Shown here one piece after another: positions 52,115 through 60,803 of a DNA stretch of 64,000 nucleotides (position 1 is the stretch's first letter; the number at the start of each line of letters is the position of its first letter). The notes under the pieces were generated by a model that saw nothing but the letters and a program-made list of their open reading frames with translations, did no database searches and was not told where the DNA came from. Origin of the DNA: Fabrea salina. Its lineage: Eukaryota; Ciliophora; Heterotrichea; Heterotrichida; Fabreidae. The DNA lies in assembly GCA_022984795.1 (NCBI GenBank), contig JALIHJ010000034.1, forward strand, positions 186,001-250,000, read 5' to 3'. A program made the position numbers and the translations under genes.

Positions 52115-52972
52115 TTAAAATTCTTCGTCGTCCCAAGCTGAGTAAGAAGAAGCAATTATTTGGATGTCTTCTTGAGGAGCACTCGCTGCAACAGGCAGCT
52201 GAGGTTCAGCTGGACCTTCTTGTCTGAAAAAGGCAAGTTCGTTAGCTCTGGGGAAAGGGGAAGCTTTTAGTTCAGGGGGGACTTTTCTAGGGTCGTTTGG
52301 TTCTTGCTTGCTTGGAACTTCTTTTTTTTGGGGGATTTCTTTAGGACTTTCGTTGTTTATTATTTCGGCTTCTGAAGAAGAGTTGGATGAACTTTCTTTT
52401 CTCTTTTCAGGAATTTCACCTTCTATCTTTTTCTGGGGAATTCCTAACTGAGGCACTTCGCGTCTTTGGAGTTCTGAGTAAGTTGGTGGTTCTTGGAACT
52501 TAGGCAACCTACTGGGTTGCTGTTCGGGTTCTTTGTAAGCTTCACTCCTAGTGTTGACTTGGGGCTTTTCAGGTTCTTTTTCGTTTTTAAAGTTCACTTG
52601 GGGTCTAGGTTCGGGGATTTTGTAAACTCCACCTAAAAAGTTTGGTTTTTCTTGGACTCCAGTGGGTTCTTGGTCGAGTTTTTCTGGTTTAAAGGAGTTT
52701 TGGAAAAGGGGGTTATTTCGAGCTGGGTCGCTGGGATTCCTTGGATGGTCAGGACCACCAGCCCTTACTTGTTCCTTCAGTTCAGGTTCTTTTACAGTGT
52801 GTTCTTCTGATTCCTTCAGTTTTTTCCTGTACAAATAAAATATAAACACGCCCAAACCAATCATAGTGATGCATACAAACGTTGCTAAAATGCCCAGGGC
52901 TACTCCTGCATTGGTGTCACTACTTTTGTGGTCTACTCTGAGTTGGGAGTCACTTGTCTGGGCAGATGCCAT
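52115..52972 (-). CDS. Single-pass membrane protein with a disordered cytoplasmic tail
   Basis: The protein has 285 aa. A 22-residue N-terminal segment without a classic signal peptide precedes one span (VALGILATFVCITMIGLGVFIFYLY), then a basic stop-transfer (RKKLKESEE). The remaining 230 residues are Pro/Glu/Lys/Gln-rich, disordered and full of PxxP-like and KEP runs (KEPELKEQVRAGG, KIPEPRPQVNFKNEKEPEKP). It is probably type III with a short outside part. It may tether cytoplasmic partners. The family is not known. Confidence 0.72.
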   Translation of the reverse strand: MASAQTSDSQLRVDHKSSDTNAGVALGILATFVCITMIGLGVFIFYLYRKKLKESEEHTVKEPELKEQVRAGGPDHPRNPSDPARNNPLFQNSFKPEKLDQEPTGVQEKPNFLGGVYKIPEPRPQVNFKNEKEPEKPQVNTRSEAYKEPEQQPSRLPKFQEPPTYSELQRREVPQLGIPQKKIEGEIPEKRKESSSNSSSEAEIINNESPKEIPQKKEVPSKQEPNDPRKVPPELKASPFPRANELAFFRQEGPAEPQLPVAASAPQEDIQIIASSYSAWDDEEF

Positions 52973-52988
52973 TTATACAAGTTTCATT

Positions 52989-53999
52989 TTAAATTTGAAT
53001 TACTAAATTAACTCTTTCAAACTTGTTGTTTGTTGGGTCATAACTTACTAAGTTTGAGTAGTAGTCTAAGTAGTACACTTTGTCCTCAAACAAAATACTG
53101 TGGCTTCCAGTTTTCAGAGTGAAAAGTTTGTCCGTTGCAAACCTTTCAATGGAGTTGTTGCTTATCTTAAAGTGACTGGGGTCTGAAACTAACAAAGCTG
53201 AGTCAAATGCTTTGACAAGGGCTTTGTACTTAGATGTTTGGTTCATTTTTAGTTTCCAAGAGTCCTCATAAGGCAAGTAACTAAACACTTGGGAACAGTG
53301 CACTGAAGTCACTAGAATCTCGTCCAAAAAAGCAACGCAAGAAGTCCTTGAAAGTGGGTTTGGCAAAATAAGAGCATCAGACTGTTTAGAGTAGGAATTA
53401 GGAGGCCCAGACACCCCCTCCCACTCTTTTTTGACCAAACTGAATCTGTAGCAACTATCCGAAAACCCTCCTTCAGTGATTTCTCCAAAAGCGTACACAT
53501 ATTGTCCCCAGTAAACACAACAAAAAGCAGTGCTTGCCAAACTAGGACACTCCTCTACACTCAAAGTATCAATGCTCAAAATGTAGCACTTGGAACCTTG
53601 GTGCAGCCTTTGCTCACCAAGAATAAATAGTTGCTTTCCAGGCAACATGCACTCACAAAGCAACCTGGACATCTTAAAGTCGCAAGACAAGTTTTGTTTC
53701 TTAAGTGTTTTAGTTTGAACCTGAATCTCATACAAAAAGTTAACTTCGCAACAAAAAGTATACAGCACTCCAGATTCATGTAAAGATGTGTAGTTACTCT
53801 TTACTGCAGCTTTGTAACTCTTGAAGTTAGTTGCTTTCACACTGAGGCCTGTGTATTGTTTGAAGCTCATGAGTAAAAACCCAGTGTTTTTGTTGAGAAT
53901 TTCCTGAAAAGTCTTGCTGACAGTTTCCAAAGCAACTACCTCTGAAGGCTTTAGAAAAGACAGAACTTCAGCAATAGGACTGCCTAGGTTTTCTAGCAT
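52989..53999 (-). CDS. F-box / kelch-like protein, 336 aa
   Basis: An N-terminal F-box-like segment (SPIAEVLSFLKPSEVVALETVSKTFQEIL, residues 7-35) is followed by weak kelch blades (GKQLFILGEQRLHQGSKCYILSIDTLSVEECPSL, WGQYVYAFGEITEGGFSDSCYRFSLVKKEWEGV, VSYDPTNNKFERV). It would be the substrate adaptor of an SCF ubiquitin ligase. Kelch double-glycine signatures are eroded, so the propeller call is moderate. Confidence 0.75.
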   Translation of the reverse strand: MLENLGSPIAEVLSFLKPSEVVALETVSKTFQEILNKNTGFLLMSFKQYTGLSVKATNFKSYKAAVKSNYTSLHESGVLYTFCCEVNFLYEIQVQTKTLKKQNLSCDFKMSRLLCECMLPGKQLFILGEQRLHQGSKCYILSIDTLSVEECPSLASTAFCCVYWGQYVYAFGEITEGGFSDSCYRFSLVKKEWEGVSGPPNSYSKQSDALILPNPLSRTSCVAFLDEILVTSVHCSQVFSYLPYEDSWKLKMNQTSKYKALVKAFDSALLVSDPSHFKISNNSIERFATDKLFTLKTGSHSILFEDKVYYLDYYSNLVSYDPTNNKFERVNLVIQI

Positions 54000-54001
54000 A
54001 T

Positions 54002-55066
54002 TTATGACTTATGTAAAGACAACTTCTGATGAGTACTGGCAGAGTCCACATAAGACATCAGGCATTCATGGAAGTTGGTTAAGGTGCAGGGGTCACAGTA
54101 GGAGAGCTTCACAGGGTGTTCATTGTAGTAAATTTTGACTTCTTTGTTTCTGTACAACTCAAAAACTAGGGTTGAGGCGTAGGGTGGTTGCTGGCTTAAT
54201 CCGTACTTCAAAACATTCGAAAAGGCTATGATGGTGTTGTCGTGAGCCACGTAAGACTTGAGTTTAGGACCTTTTCCCTCCAAAGCAGTGTACATGTTTT
54301 CAATTAACTCTGTGAAAAACCCTGAACAAGAAGACTTCAGGGCTTCAGCATCAGAAAAGGGAGTGAAGTGCATTGCCCAAGCGTGAAGTCTGTCGAGAAA
54401 CTCATAGTCACCTCTTGAGAGTCCCTTCGGAAGGGAGTAGCCGTGCGCAATGTCAGAGTAAACTACTCCGTGGAAGCTAGAAGCCTTTTTTATAGAGTTT
54501 AAGTTCACTCCTATCTTTTTAGAGAGCCCAGGCAAGTACTCTTTTTTCAGGGACTCTTCTTTAGAAAGGTACTCTTTTGAGCTTTTGAGTCTGCGCCTTA
54601 TTAAGTTGATTTTGCAGTTGGTAGAAGGTTTGTAGCCGTGCAGAATCTTTTCGTTTCCGAGTTTTTCGGACTGAATTGGAACTTCAGGCAATGCTAAAGT
54701 ATTTGCCTTTTCTCTAAGGACCTTTTGGTCTTTTGAATCGAAAACTAAAGAATTACTCACATGAGCAAACGGGTTGTGGTCTAGGTACAAACCAAGTGCC
54801 TGTGCCCAGGCGCTAGCAACAGTTCTGGTTTTGCTCGTGGTCAGAAAAGCTACTTCTTCTTCTAGCTTTTTGGGACTGAGTAAGGGGAAGTGGTTTATGT
54901 ATTTGTTTCTGAGGGTTTGTCCCAGAATGAAGTGTTGCTTGATTCCTAAACCTGTGACTTGAGTCAAGGTTTCTGGGTCCCATAAGTGCCTGTTGAAGTG
55001 GTAGAGTTTCTTTGGTGTGCGGGCTCCGTGCCTAGCAACTTGTGCTACAAATACCAGTTCGGACAT
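54002..55066 (-). CDS. Histidine acid phosphatase family protein
   Basis: The protein has 354 aa. The active-site motif RHGARTP (Arg12-His13-Gly-Ala-Arg16) lies right at the N-terminus and the proton-donor motif is AHD (His275, Asp276). Most members (lysosomal or secreted acid phosphatases) begin with a signal peptide; here MSELVFVAQVARHG leaves no room for one unless MSELVFVAQVA is itself weakly used, so a cytosolic location or cleavage-free targeting is possible. The substrate may be phosphomonoesters, lysophosphatidate or inositol phosphates. Confidence 0.88.
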   Translation of the reverse strand: MSELVFVAQVARHGARTPKKLYHFNRHLWDPETLTQVTGLGIKQHFILGQTLRNKYINHFPLLSPKKLEEEVAFLTTSKTRTVASAWAQALGLYLDHNPFAHVSNSLVFDSKDQKVLREKANTLALPEVPIQSEKLGNEKILHGYKPSTNCKINLIRRRLKSSKEYLSKEESLKKEYLPGLSKKIGVNLNSIKKASSFHGVVYSDIAHGYSLPKGLSRGDYEFLDRLHAWAMHFTPFSDAEALKSSCSGFFTELIENMYTALEGKGPKLKSYVAHDNTIIAFSNVLKYGLSQQPPYASTLVFELYRNKEVKIYYNEHPVKLSYCDPCTLTNFHECLMSYVDSASTHQKLSLHKS

Positions 55067-55069
55067 GAA

Positions 55070-56983
55070 TTATGTTAGTTTAAAGTCAGGGGTTAGGAAG
55101 GACACTTGGGGGGACTCTTCTTCTTCACTTGAGTCTGCCAACACCTTTGCGTAGTTCTGTTTAGCACTTTTTTCCTCAGGAGCTCTTTTAGAGGGAACTG
55201 GATCTTTCTGTGCAGGCACAAAAGTCTCCTGGGGTTCCCTAGGAATTCCTAAGATATGTCTGGAACTGAAAGAAGTTTTTCTTTGAGGGTTTTTGCTTCT
55301 TCTGATTGTTGGAGGAGTTTCTAGTGCCATGGGGTTCACGTGCTTGCAGTGTTCGCTGCGTAACTTGACCCAGTTATCTTTTATTGCTTGGTGGTCTACA
55401 AAAAGAACGTTTTCTTTGCACTTCAAAGCAACGTGGCCTGACTTTTTGCACAAGTAACACCTCACTCCTAGAACAGCAAACTCGTTGTTTTGGCAGCGCT
55501 GTTGCACAAGGTTAGTGAGGCTCTTTGCTTCAGGGTACTTTTTCAGAAGAGTGTCTAGGTCTTCTCTGTCCAGCATCAGTAAGTTTGCAAACTCCAAGCA
55601 CCTAGCAGATGCTTGTCTCGGAAGCATTGTGAAGAAGGCTATTTCCCCGAAGTAGTCTCCTTTTTTGAGCACTTTGAAGATACTGTTGGTTTCTTTTTGG
55701 AACACTTCCACACTTCCTGATGAAATCATGTACAGTCTAAAGGAGTTTTCGTTCTCGTAAAACACTACGTCGTCAGGGGCCAAAGTGCTTTGTTTGATGT
55801 TGTTGCTGATCTTGCCAATCAGTTTGGAGTTGTAGAGTTGTTTAAAAACCTTGCAGCTCTTAACTATTTTTCCACGTGTTAGTCTGAACACCTCGTTTTT
55901 AAGGGGCTCCGACAACAACTGGGTGATTTCTTCTTCGTTCAGTTTGTCGTACTTAATGCTGCCCAAAATGTGGTCTAGGTACCTTCTGACTCTAAACCTT
56001 AGGTTGTAAGGCAGGTTTGCGTTTTTCATGTATATATTCAGAGTTACCTTTTGATTCCTGATTTTGTAGTTCCTTTCATCCAGCTCCGAAACCCACTCAG
56101 CAATTGTGCTAAGTATGTTGCTGAAAATCACACTAGAAACCACTAACGCAAGAACTCCTACAACAAGTTCGTTATTAGTAACTGGGTTGAAGTCTCCGTA
56201 GCCCACTGTAGTTGAAGTAGTTACTGCAAAGTACAAAGCTTTAATGTATAAGTTAGGTTTTTGGTTATGAGAAAGTTCGTAAGACACCCAAGTGTTTGGG
56301 AAACTAGTAGAGTCTAAGTCCGAAACGTAAAACCACAAACACCCAGTCCAGTGCGCAATGATAAACCCAGTTACTAAAAGCTTCAGGAACTTGAATGCTT
56401 TAGTTACAGAAGAAAACACACTTTCTACCTGCAAAAGCAGCTTCTTAACTTTAAGAACCCTGAAAAGTCTCAGCAGTTTAAGCAAAGACCCTTCAGAGCT
56501 ACTAAAGTAGAAAACTGGGAAACTCCCCAACAAGTCCATCCAAAACCAAAACTTTAAGTACCTTTTGGCAATGAGTCTTCTGGACCTTACTAAGTTGCCT
56601 CTGTAGAAAAAAGCAGTGTTGAAATTCAACAAAATATCAGTTATGAAAAATACATTCACGAAAAAGTCTAAAAGCACCCAGAACTCAATGGACTCGAACT
56701 CAAAAGAAATCAAGTAGGGCAGAACAACCACTTGAGTAAGTATCAGAAGCAAGTTCAGCAAGTCCCATCCTAGCCTCAAAGGGTTTTCAGGGTGCAGAAC
56801 TAAGAAACTCGAGTGTTTGTTTTCGAAGAAAGAAGAAGAGTTGGTTTCTTGGGATGTTTTGGTCCTGGCCGGGAAAAACTCCTTTTCGAAGGTTTGTGTT
56901 TTCAAGGTTCTGGAAGACTCAGCTACCTGCAGCAGGGAAGCGTTGTTCCACTTGCGTTTGCTCAGAAGCAAGCTATTTTTCAT
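55070..56983 (-). CDS. Cyclic-nucleotide-binding voltage-gated K+ channel with CCHC zinc knuckle
   Basis: The protein has 637 aa. Six spans lie between about 72 and 300. S4 is short of charge (LLKLLRLFRVLKVKKLL). The pore carries TTVGYGD (259-264), a K+-selective filter. A C-linker follows, then a cyclic-nucleotide-binding domain (about 400-490) with the phosphate-cassette motif GEIAFFTMLPRQASARC. Beyond it a CCHC zinc knuckle CYLCKKSGHVALKC fits C-x2-C-x4-H-x4-C exactly (509-522). A disordered tail ends it. EAG/CNG-type channels set membrane potential and ciliary beating in ciliates. The zinc knuckle is an unexpected addition. Confidence 0.9.
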   Translation of the reverse strand: MKNSLLLSKRKWNNASLLQVAESSRTLKTQTFEKEFFPARTKTSQETNSSSFFENKHSSFLVLHPENPLRLGWDLLNLLLILTQVVVLPYLISFEFESIEFWVLLDFFVNVFFITDILLNFNTAFFYRGNLVRSRRLIAKRYLKFWFWMDLLGSFPVFYFSSSEGSLLKLLRLFRVLKVKKLLLQVESVFSSVTKAFKFLKLLVTGFIIAHWTGCLWFYVSDLDSTSFPNTWVSYELSHNQKPNLYIKALYFAVTTSTTVGYGDFNPVTNNELVVGVLALVVSSVIFSNILSTIAEWVSELDERNYKIRNQKVTLNIYMKNANLPYNLRFRVRRYLDHILGSIKYDKLNEEEITQLLSEPLKNEVFRLTRGKIVKSCKVFKQLYNSKLIGKISNNIKQSTLAPDDVVFYENENSFRLYMISSGSVEVFQKETNSIFKVLKKGDYFGEIAFFTMLPRQASARCLEFANLLMLDREDLDTLLKKYPEAKSLTNLVQQRCQNNEFAVLGVRCYLCKKSGHVALKCKENVLFVDHQAIKDNWVKLRSEHCKHVNPMALETPPTIRRSKNPQRKTSFSSRHILGIPREPQETFVPAQKDPVPSKRAPEEKSAKQNYAKVLADSSEEEESPQVSFLTPDFKLT

Positions 56984-57005
56984 TCTTTACATTTAATAAT
57001 CTGGC

Positions 57006-57602
57006 ATGAACTCCCAAGCCAACCTCCGTCTCGAAAACATACTTGTGATGCCCGTCAACGCTATCTTTCCCAAGAAGCACAGAAAGTCTGTCCAAGAAAC
57101 TGTGTACTTGCTTGCAACTCTAGGTTCCCAAAAGCAGTCTGCAGAAACTAGCACAACTGATGGGCTTTTCTACTCCTGGTCGGAGACTCTAAAGTTTGGA
57201 GAAACCGCAGCTAAAAAGCTTAAATTGGCACTGTACAAAAAAAACACTTCAACAAGTGACGACTTAATTGGGGAAGCAGAAATGGACGTAGAGAAAATCC
57301 AGGAACTGGGGTTCTTCCAAGACTCCATTTGCTTAACTAGAAACAAACAACCCTCTGGAACCCTAACCGTGTCTATGCAGTGCTTTTTCAAGAACCAAAA
57401 ACCAAAAAGACCCCCCAACGCAATTGACGAGTACGTGCCTCCTCCTGACGACTACGAACCTTTGGTGGAAGTGCCTGAACCAGAAGAGTCGGAGCTTTCG
57501 AACTACTTCGTGAAGGGCATAATTCTGGGCAACTACCCTCCTGGATCAATGATTCCACAGCACCACTTGCAGTCTTTTGAAGCTTACAACCCTCGTTATT
57601 AA
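57006..57602 (+). CDS. C2-domain-like protein, 198 aa
   Basis: Residues of about 5-125 fit a C2 beta-sandwich: LRLENILVMPVNAI, FYSWSETLKFGETAAKKLKLALYKKNTSTSDDLIGEAEMDVEKI, SGTLTVSMQCFF. The Asp loops that bind calcium are weak, so it may be a calcium-independent lipid or protein-binding C2. The C-terminal 70 residues are acidic and Pro-rich (DEYVPPPDDYEPLVEVPEPEESE). It shares 4 bp with the EF-hand gene at the 3' end and is 22 bp from the channel gene at the 5' end. Confidence 0.78.
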   Translation: MNSQANLRLENILVMPVNAIFPKKHRKSVQETVYLLATLGSQKQSAETSTTDGLFYSWSETLKFGETAAKKLKLALYKKNTSTSDDLIGEAEMDVEKIQELGFFQDSICLTRNKQPSGTLTVSMQCFFKNQKPKRPPNAIDEYVPPPDDYEPLVEVPEPEESELSNYFVKGIILGNYPPGSMIPQHHLQSFEAYNPRY

Positions 57603-59356
57603 ATAAGGTTTTTACTTGAGTTTATAGAAGGTTTAAAGGTGCAGCCAGCAATTTCAGAAACTTCTTTTTCTTTTCGGTAGTGTTCAAGTTTGATTTGGGT
57701 CATTTTCTTTTCTTCCTGCATCCTTTCATAAATGTCCTGGGGCTGTCCTGCTCGTTTTCTCTGTGCTAGTTTTGCAGACAAGTCTGATATCACAGAAGAG
57801 TTTTGTCTGGTTTCTTCTTCTTTAGGTTCTCTTTTGAGCAAAATGGCTCTTTCTTCAACAGAGAGTTTCTTCCTGAGCTGTTCCATGAGTTCAGAAAACT
57901 GTTGGAAGTTCACTTCTCCTTTGGACTCTTCTAAGTACTCAAAAAAGGGAGTCATTACTTCTAAGGCTCTGTTTTCTAGTCCGTCTATGTTGATGCTTGT
58001 GTGGGAAACTTTGCCGTCCTTGTCAGAGTCCAAAAGGCTAAAAAGTCTTCTGAACTGCCTTTCTCTGAAGTTTTCGTAGATTTTGTTGGAAGTCTCACTG
58101 GCTTTTTGGCTTACAGAAGCAGTTTCCCAGTACTTGTTCATTTTGTTGCTTTGTTCTTCGACCTTTTTGGTCTTTGCTTGGCTTAGTTTGTGGAGGTAGT
58201 TCCAGACCTTTTCTTCCCTTTTGGTTTTGGGTTCTCTGCAGATTTCGGGGTGGAAAATATTTACACTTTTTTTCTCGAGTTCTTCTTTTTCCTTCCGGAT
58301 TTGTTCGAGTTCCTTTTCCTTTTCCTTTTTGAAGTTGGTCAGTCTGTTCAGGAACTCCTCTTCAGTTTCAGAATTCCTCTTTTTGGCACTTTGGAGTTTG
58401 GGTTTGAATGAGTAGTTTTTAAAGTTCTCTTCGCTGAGGTTCATCAGGCGTTCTTTCCTTTTTTCGGCGTCCAAAAACAGTTCTTGGTGCACACTTTTCC
58501 TAGAGTCTTCTTTGCTCAGGTTCCCCTTAATGCTGAGTTTGGGCACGAACGAACACTCTTTGAGTTCGTCTTCCAGGGCTTGTTTCCTTCTTTGGTCTAG
58601 TTGGTCTTTGTAGTCTTGGTGTTTCCTCAGCAGCATGTCTTCAGTTTTCTCAAAGTACCTCTCACTTAAAGTGCCCGACACCTTATTTATTTGGGGCTTG
58701 AAGCTGTAGTGGTTCTGTTCTTCTCTTTCTTGTTTTTCTTTGAATTCCTGACCTTTCTTCTGGATGTTTTCTTTCATCTTTAGTCCTCTAATGTAAAGCC
58801 ACTCCCCGTAGTTTATTTCCGACGGCGACTTCTTGACTGTGCTTGAGTTGGAGTCTTTTTCCTTGCTGGGCTTCTTTGACTGGTTGTAGAGTCTTTCGTG
58901 CACGTTCCCCATCGAAGTTCTTTTTGAAGCTAGCTCTTTAGAGTGGCGGTTGATCTTCGGAGTGTACTTTTTGGGGTATTTCTGAGGTTCCTCGAAGTAG
59001 AAGTCGTGGTTAACGTTTGAGTCTGGGTTAGAGCCTATTAAGTCGGCCCACTTAGCCAAGTCAGGAGTTATTGACCCAGCTCTTTTCTCAACGAGTTCTT
59101 TGTTTTGTCTGATTAACTTAGTCAGGGAGTCCTGCACGTTTCGAGTTAAAGAGTGCTTCTTCGCAAACTCTTGAGCAAGAACTGCAGGGTCGTCGTTAGC
59201 ATAAACGCTTATCACATCTTGGCGCCCATCTCCAATTTCTACTGTCATCACTAAAAGTTCCTGGTCTGCGCTTTGCTTGCCAGAACTCACTAGTATTGGC
59301 GAGGCGTTTGGAATTGTGTATTCTTCTTCGTCTGACAAACTTATGGGATCTTCCAT
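57599..59356 (-). CDS. EF-hand / coiled-coil protein, 585 aa
   Basis: The start is the ATG at 59356 (MEDPISLSDEEEY); a longer reading runs into the ferritin gene and is not supported. Acidic N-terminus, then charged helical stretches with repeated SFKPQ, CSFVPKLS, SFKPKL and TFKPS blocks, each a (S/T)F(K/V)P motif spaced along the protein. A single EF-hand (DSDKDGKVSHTS, about residue 465) has the right loop residues at the start, though a second half (SKGEVNFQQFSELM) is degenerate. The (S/T)FxP-rich layout occurs in ciliary and basal-body proteins. Calcium control of a coiled-coil scaffold is a reasonable guess. Confidence 0.78.
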   Translation of the reverse strand: MEDPISLSDEEEYTIPNASPILVSSGKQSADQELLVMTVEIGDGRQDVISVYANDDPAVLAQEFAKKHSLTRNVQDSLTKLIRQNKELVEKRAGSITPDLAKWADLIGSNPDSNVNHDFYFEEPQKYPKKYTPKINRHSKELASKRTSMGNVHERLYNQSKKPSKEKDSNSSTVKKSPSEINYGEWLYIRGLKMKENIQKKGQEFKEKQEREEQNHYSFKPQINKVSGTLSERYFEKTEDMLLRKHQDYKDQLDQRRKQALEDELKECSFVPKLSIKGNLSKEDSRKSVHQELFLDAEKRKERLMNLSEENFKNYSFKPKLQSAKKRNSETEEEFLNRLTNFKKEKEKELEQIRKEKEELEKKSVNIFHPEICREPKTKREEKVWNYLHKLSQAKTKKVEEQSNKMNKYWETASVSQKASETSNKIYENFRERQFRRLFSLLDSDKDGKVSHTSINIDGLENRALEVMTPFFEYLEESKGEVNFQQFSELMEQLRKKLSVEERAILLKREPKEEETRQNSSVISDLSAKLAQRKRAGQPQDIYERMQEEKKMTQIKLEHYRKEKEVSEIAGCTFKPSINSSKNLI

Positions 59357-59391
59357 ATTATTAATCAGTGCAATAATTCTGATGCTAGAAG

Positions 59392-59874
59392 TTAAATTAT
59401 TGAGTCTAAGTGCCAAATAAGGCCGTGGAAAGTGCTGAAGCTCTTGACTTGCTCTACAAGTTTTTCCCACTCTTCTACACTTCGGATTTGTTCATCCAAG
59501 TAAGGCCCTAAGAATCTTTCAGTATCAAAGTCGTTGGTTTCTCGTGCTTGCGAGTACAGTTGGTGCAGGTCGCCATGGACTTGCCTTTCCAGGTCCAAGT
59601 AAAACTGGAAGGCTTGGACTTCATTCCCAAACTCAGTACTTGGGATTTGAGGTGGTTCAATTTTCACAGGCTCTTTTCTGAGCACCAAGTAGTCAAGGAT
59701 TGACTCAAAATGTTTCTTTTCTTCTTCAGCTTCTTGCTTGAGTCTCTTAGATATTCCGTCTAGGTGGCGGTGACTGAACCAGCAAGAGCCCTGCTGGTAC
59801 AGAATGTAAGCCTTGAGCTCAGTTGAGGCTTGTCTCAGTAGTCCAGTTTTGAGCGATGAAGCTAAACTTGCCAT
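59392..59874 (-). CDS. Ferritin
   Basis: The protein has 160 aa, a four-helix bundle. The ferroxidase site can be traced: Glu19 and Tyr26 (STELKAYILYQQ), Glu51/Glu52 and His55 (EEEKKHFE), Glu in LDLERQVHGDL, and Gln in LDEQIRSVEEWE. It therefore keeps the H-type catalytic site and resembles bacterial and protist ferritins more than animal L-chains. It oxidises Fe(II) and stores iron as a 24-mer. No leader peptide, so cytosolic. The C-terminus is short (GLIWHLDSII). Confidence 0.93.
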   Translation of the reverse strand: MASLASSLKTGLLRQASTELKAYILYQQGSCWFSHRHLDGISKRLKQEAEEEKKHFESILDYLVLRKEPVKIEPPQIPSTEFGNEVQAFQFYLDLERQVHGDLHQLYSQARETNDFDTERFLGPYLDEQIRSVEEWEKLVEQVKSFSTFHGLIWHLDSII

Positions 59875-59916
59875 TTATATCAGAAAGTTAGTCAAAACTT
59901 ACTTATAAGACTTTTG

Positions 59917-60654
59917 TTAAATAAAGCTTAAGGCACTTTCAAGGAAGTGCTCGTTGTCGTCCCCGACCATACAAAAGTCAAAGGGTTCTGAATTCGGCTC
60001 ATTAAAAGATTCAGGAGGAGAAGCGCAACTAAGGGGCGAACCACCTAGGGGCGAACCTTCCTGAGGCCGGTAGTTTATTAGTTCTTTTGAAGCATAGTCG
60101 TGGTATACAAACCATATACTTGAACCTGGTTCGTACTTTTTCTTTAGTTCCACTTCGCCATACTTCAAAAACCATTTTGTAAAGTAGTACACAAAGGAGG
60201 AGTTTGAAAATAAGTAATTTTTGTATCTCTTCCCAAAGGAAAGAAACCTATTTCCCTTTTTAGGGGCCCCAGCCGGCCCTAAGTACTCTTCCCAGAACTC
60301 AATGTCCTTAGGAGACATTTCGCTTCTGAAGTCCGGAAAACAGTCTTTCATGTAACCCCGGAAAGCACGAAGCCAGTACTTGTCTTTTTCTTCAGTCTTT
60401 TTCTTTATGGGGTCGTGAGGCCTTACTGGTTTCCGACCTCGCCTTTTGGGAGGAGGTTCGGTCTTTTTTGACTGCAAATGCTTTTCAAGTACTTCATCCA
60501 TCGTTTCTTCTAATGCTAGGCACAAATTAGGAGGAGAGTCTGTATAGCTATCTTTTGTTGAGTTTCTAGAAAAGGTTTTTGTAGAGTCTTGGTAGTCTTC
60601 TTCATCAAGAAAGTGATTTTTGTCAAGGAAAAATCCTGGAGGGTTGAGCTCCAT
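59917..60654 (-). CDS. AT-hook-bearing protein, 245 aa
   Basis: A DNA-binding AT-hook core (PPPKRRGRKPVRP) lies near residue 68-80. A compact helical block follows (KDKYWLRAFRGYMKDCFPDFR, DIEFWEEYLGPAG, FLSFGKRYKNYLFSNSSFVYYFTKWFLKYGEVELKKKYEP) that looks like a folded domain, unidentified. The C-terminus is acidic with Ser/Pro (SPLGGSPLSCASPPESF), as in activation domains. It is a plausible transcription factor or chromatin protein. It is divergent from the PLC gene. Confidence 0.72.
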   Translation of the reverse strand: MELNPPGFFLDKNHFLDEEDYQDSTKTFSRNSTKDSYTDSPPNLCLALEETMDEVLEKHLQSKKTEPPPKRRGRKPVRPHDPIKKKTEEKDKYWLRAFRGYMKDCFPDFRSEMSPKDIEFWEEYLGPAGAPKKGNRFLSFGKRYKNYLFSNSSFVYYFTKWFLKYGEVELKKKYEPGSSIWFVYHDYASKELINYRPQEGSPLGGSPLSCASPPESFNEPNSEPFDFCMVGDDNEHFLESALSFI

Positions 60655-60803
60655 TTAATTTATATAACTCATAGTCTATTTGGTCATTTTTATGAAATTT
60701 CAATGCTTTAAGTATTTTAGTAAATAGCAAGTTCTGTGCTTCCGAATTATTATATTTACCATTAAAAAATGTTAAAGGAATGCTTGTTTCAAAGTATAAT
60801 TAA
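60655..60803. promoter_or_regulatory. 149 bp AT-rich divergent spacer
   Basis: This very AT-rich stretch lies between two divergent genes, with TTTAATTTATATAA next to the AT-hook gene and TATAATTAA just before the PLC ATG. It is one of the longest divergent spacers here and is the likely promoter region of both genes. No conserved element beyond AT-richness was identified. Confidence 0.45.

Noticed and set aside
59357-59470. N-terminal extension of the EF-hand protein into the ferritin gene
   Set aside because: It would overlap ferritin coding sequence and has no conserved features; the ATG at 59356 gives an acidic start in the usual context.
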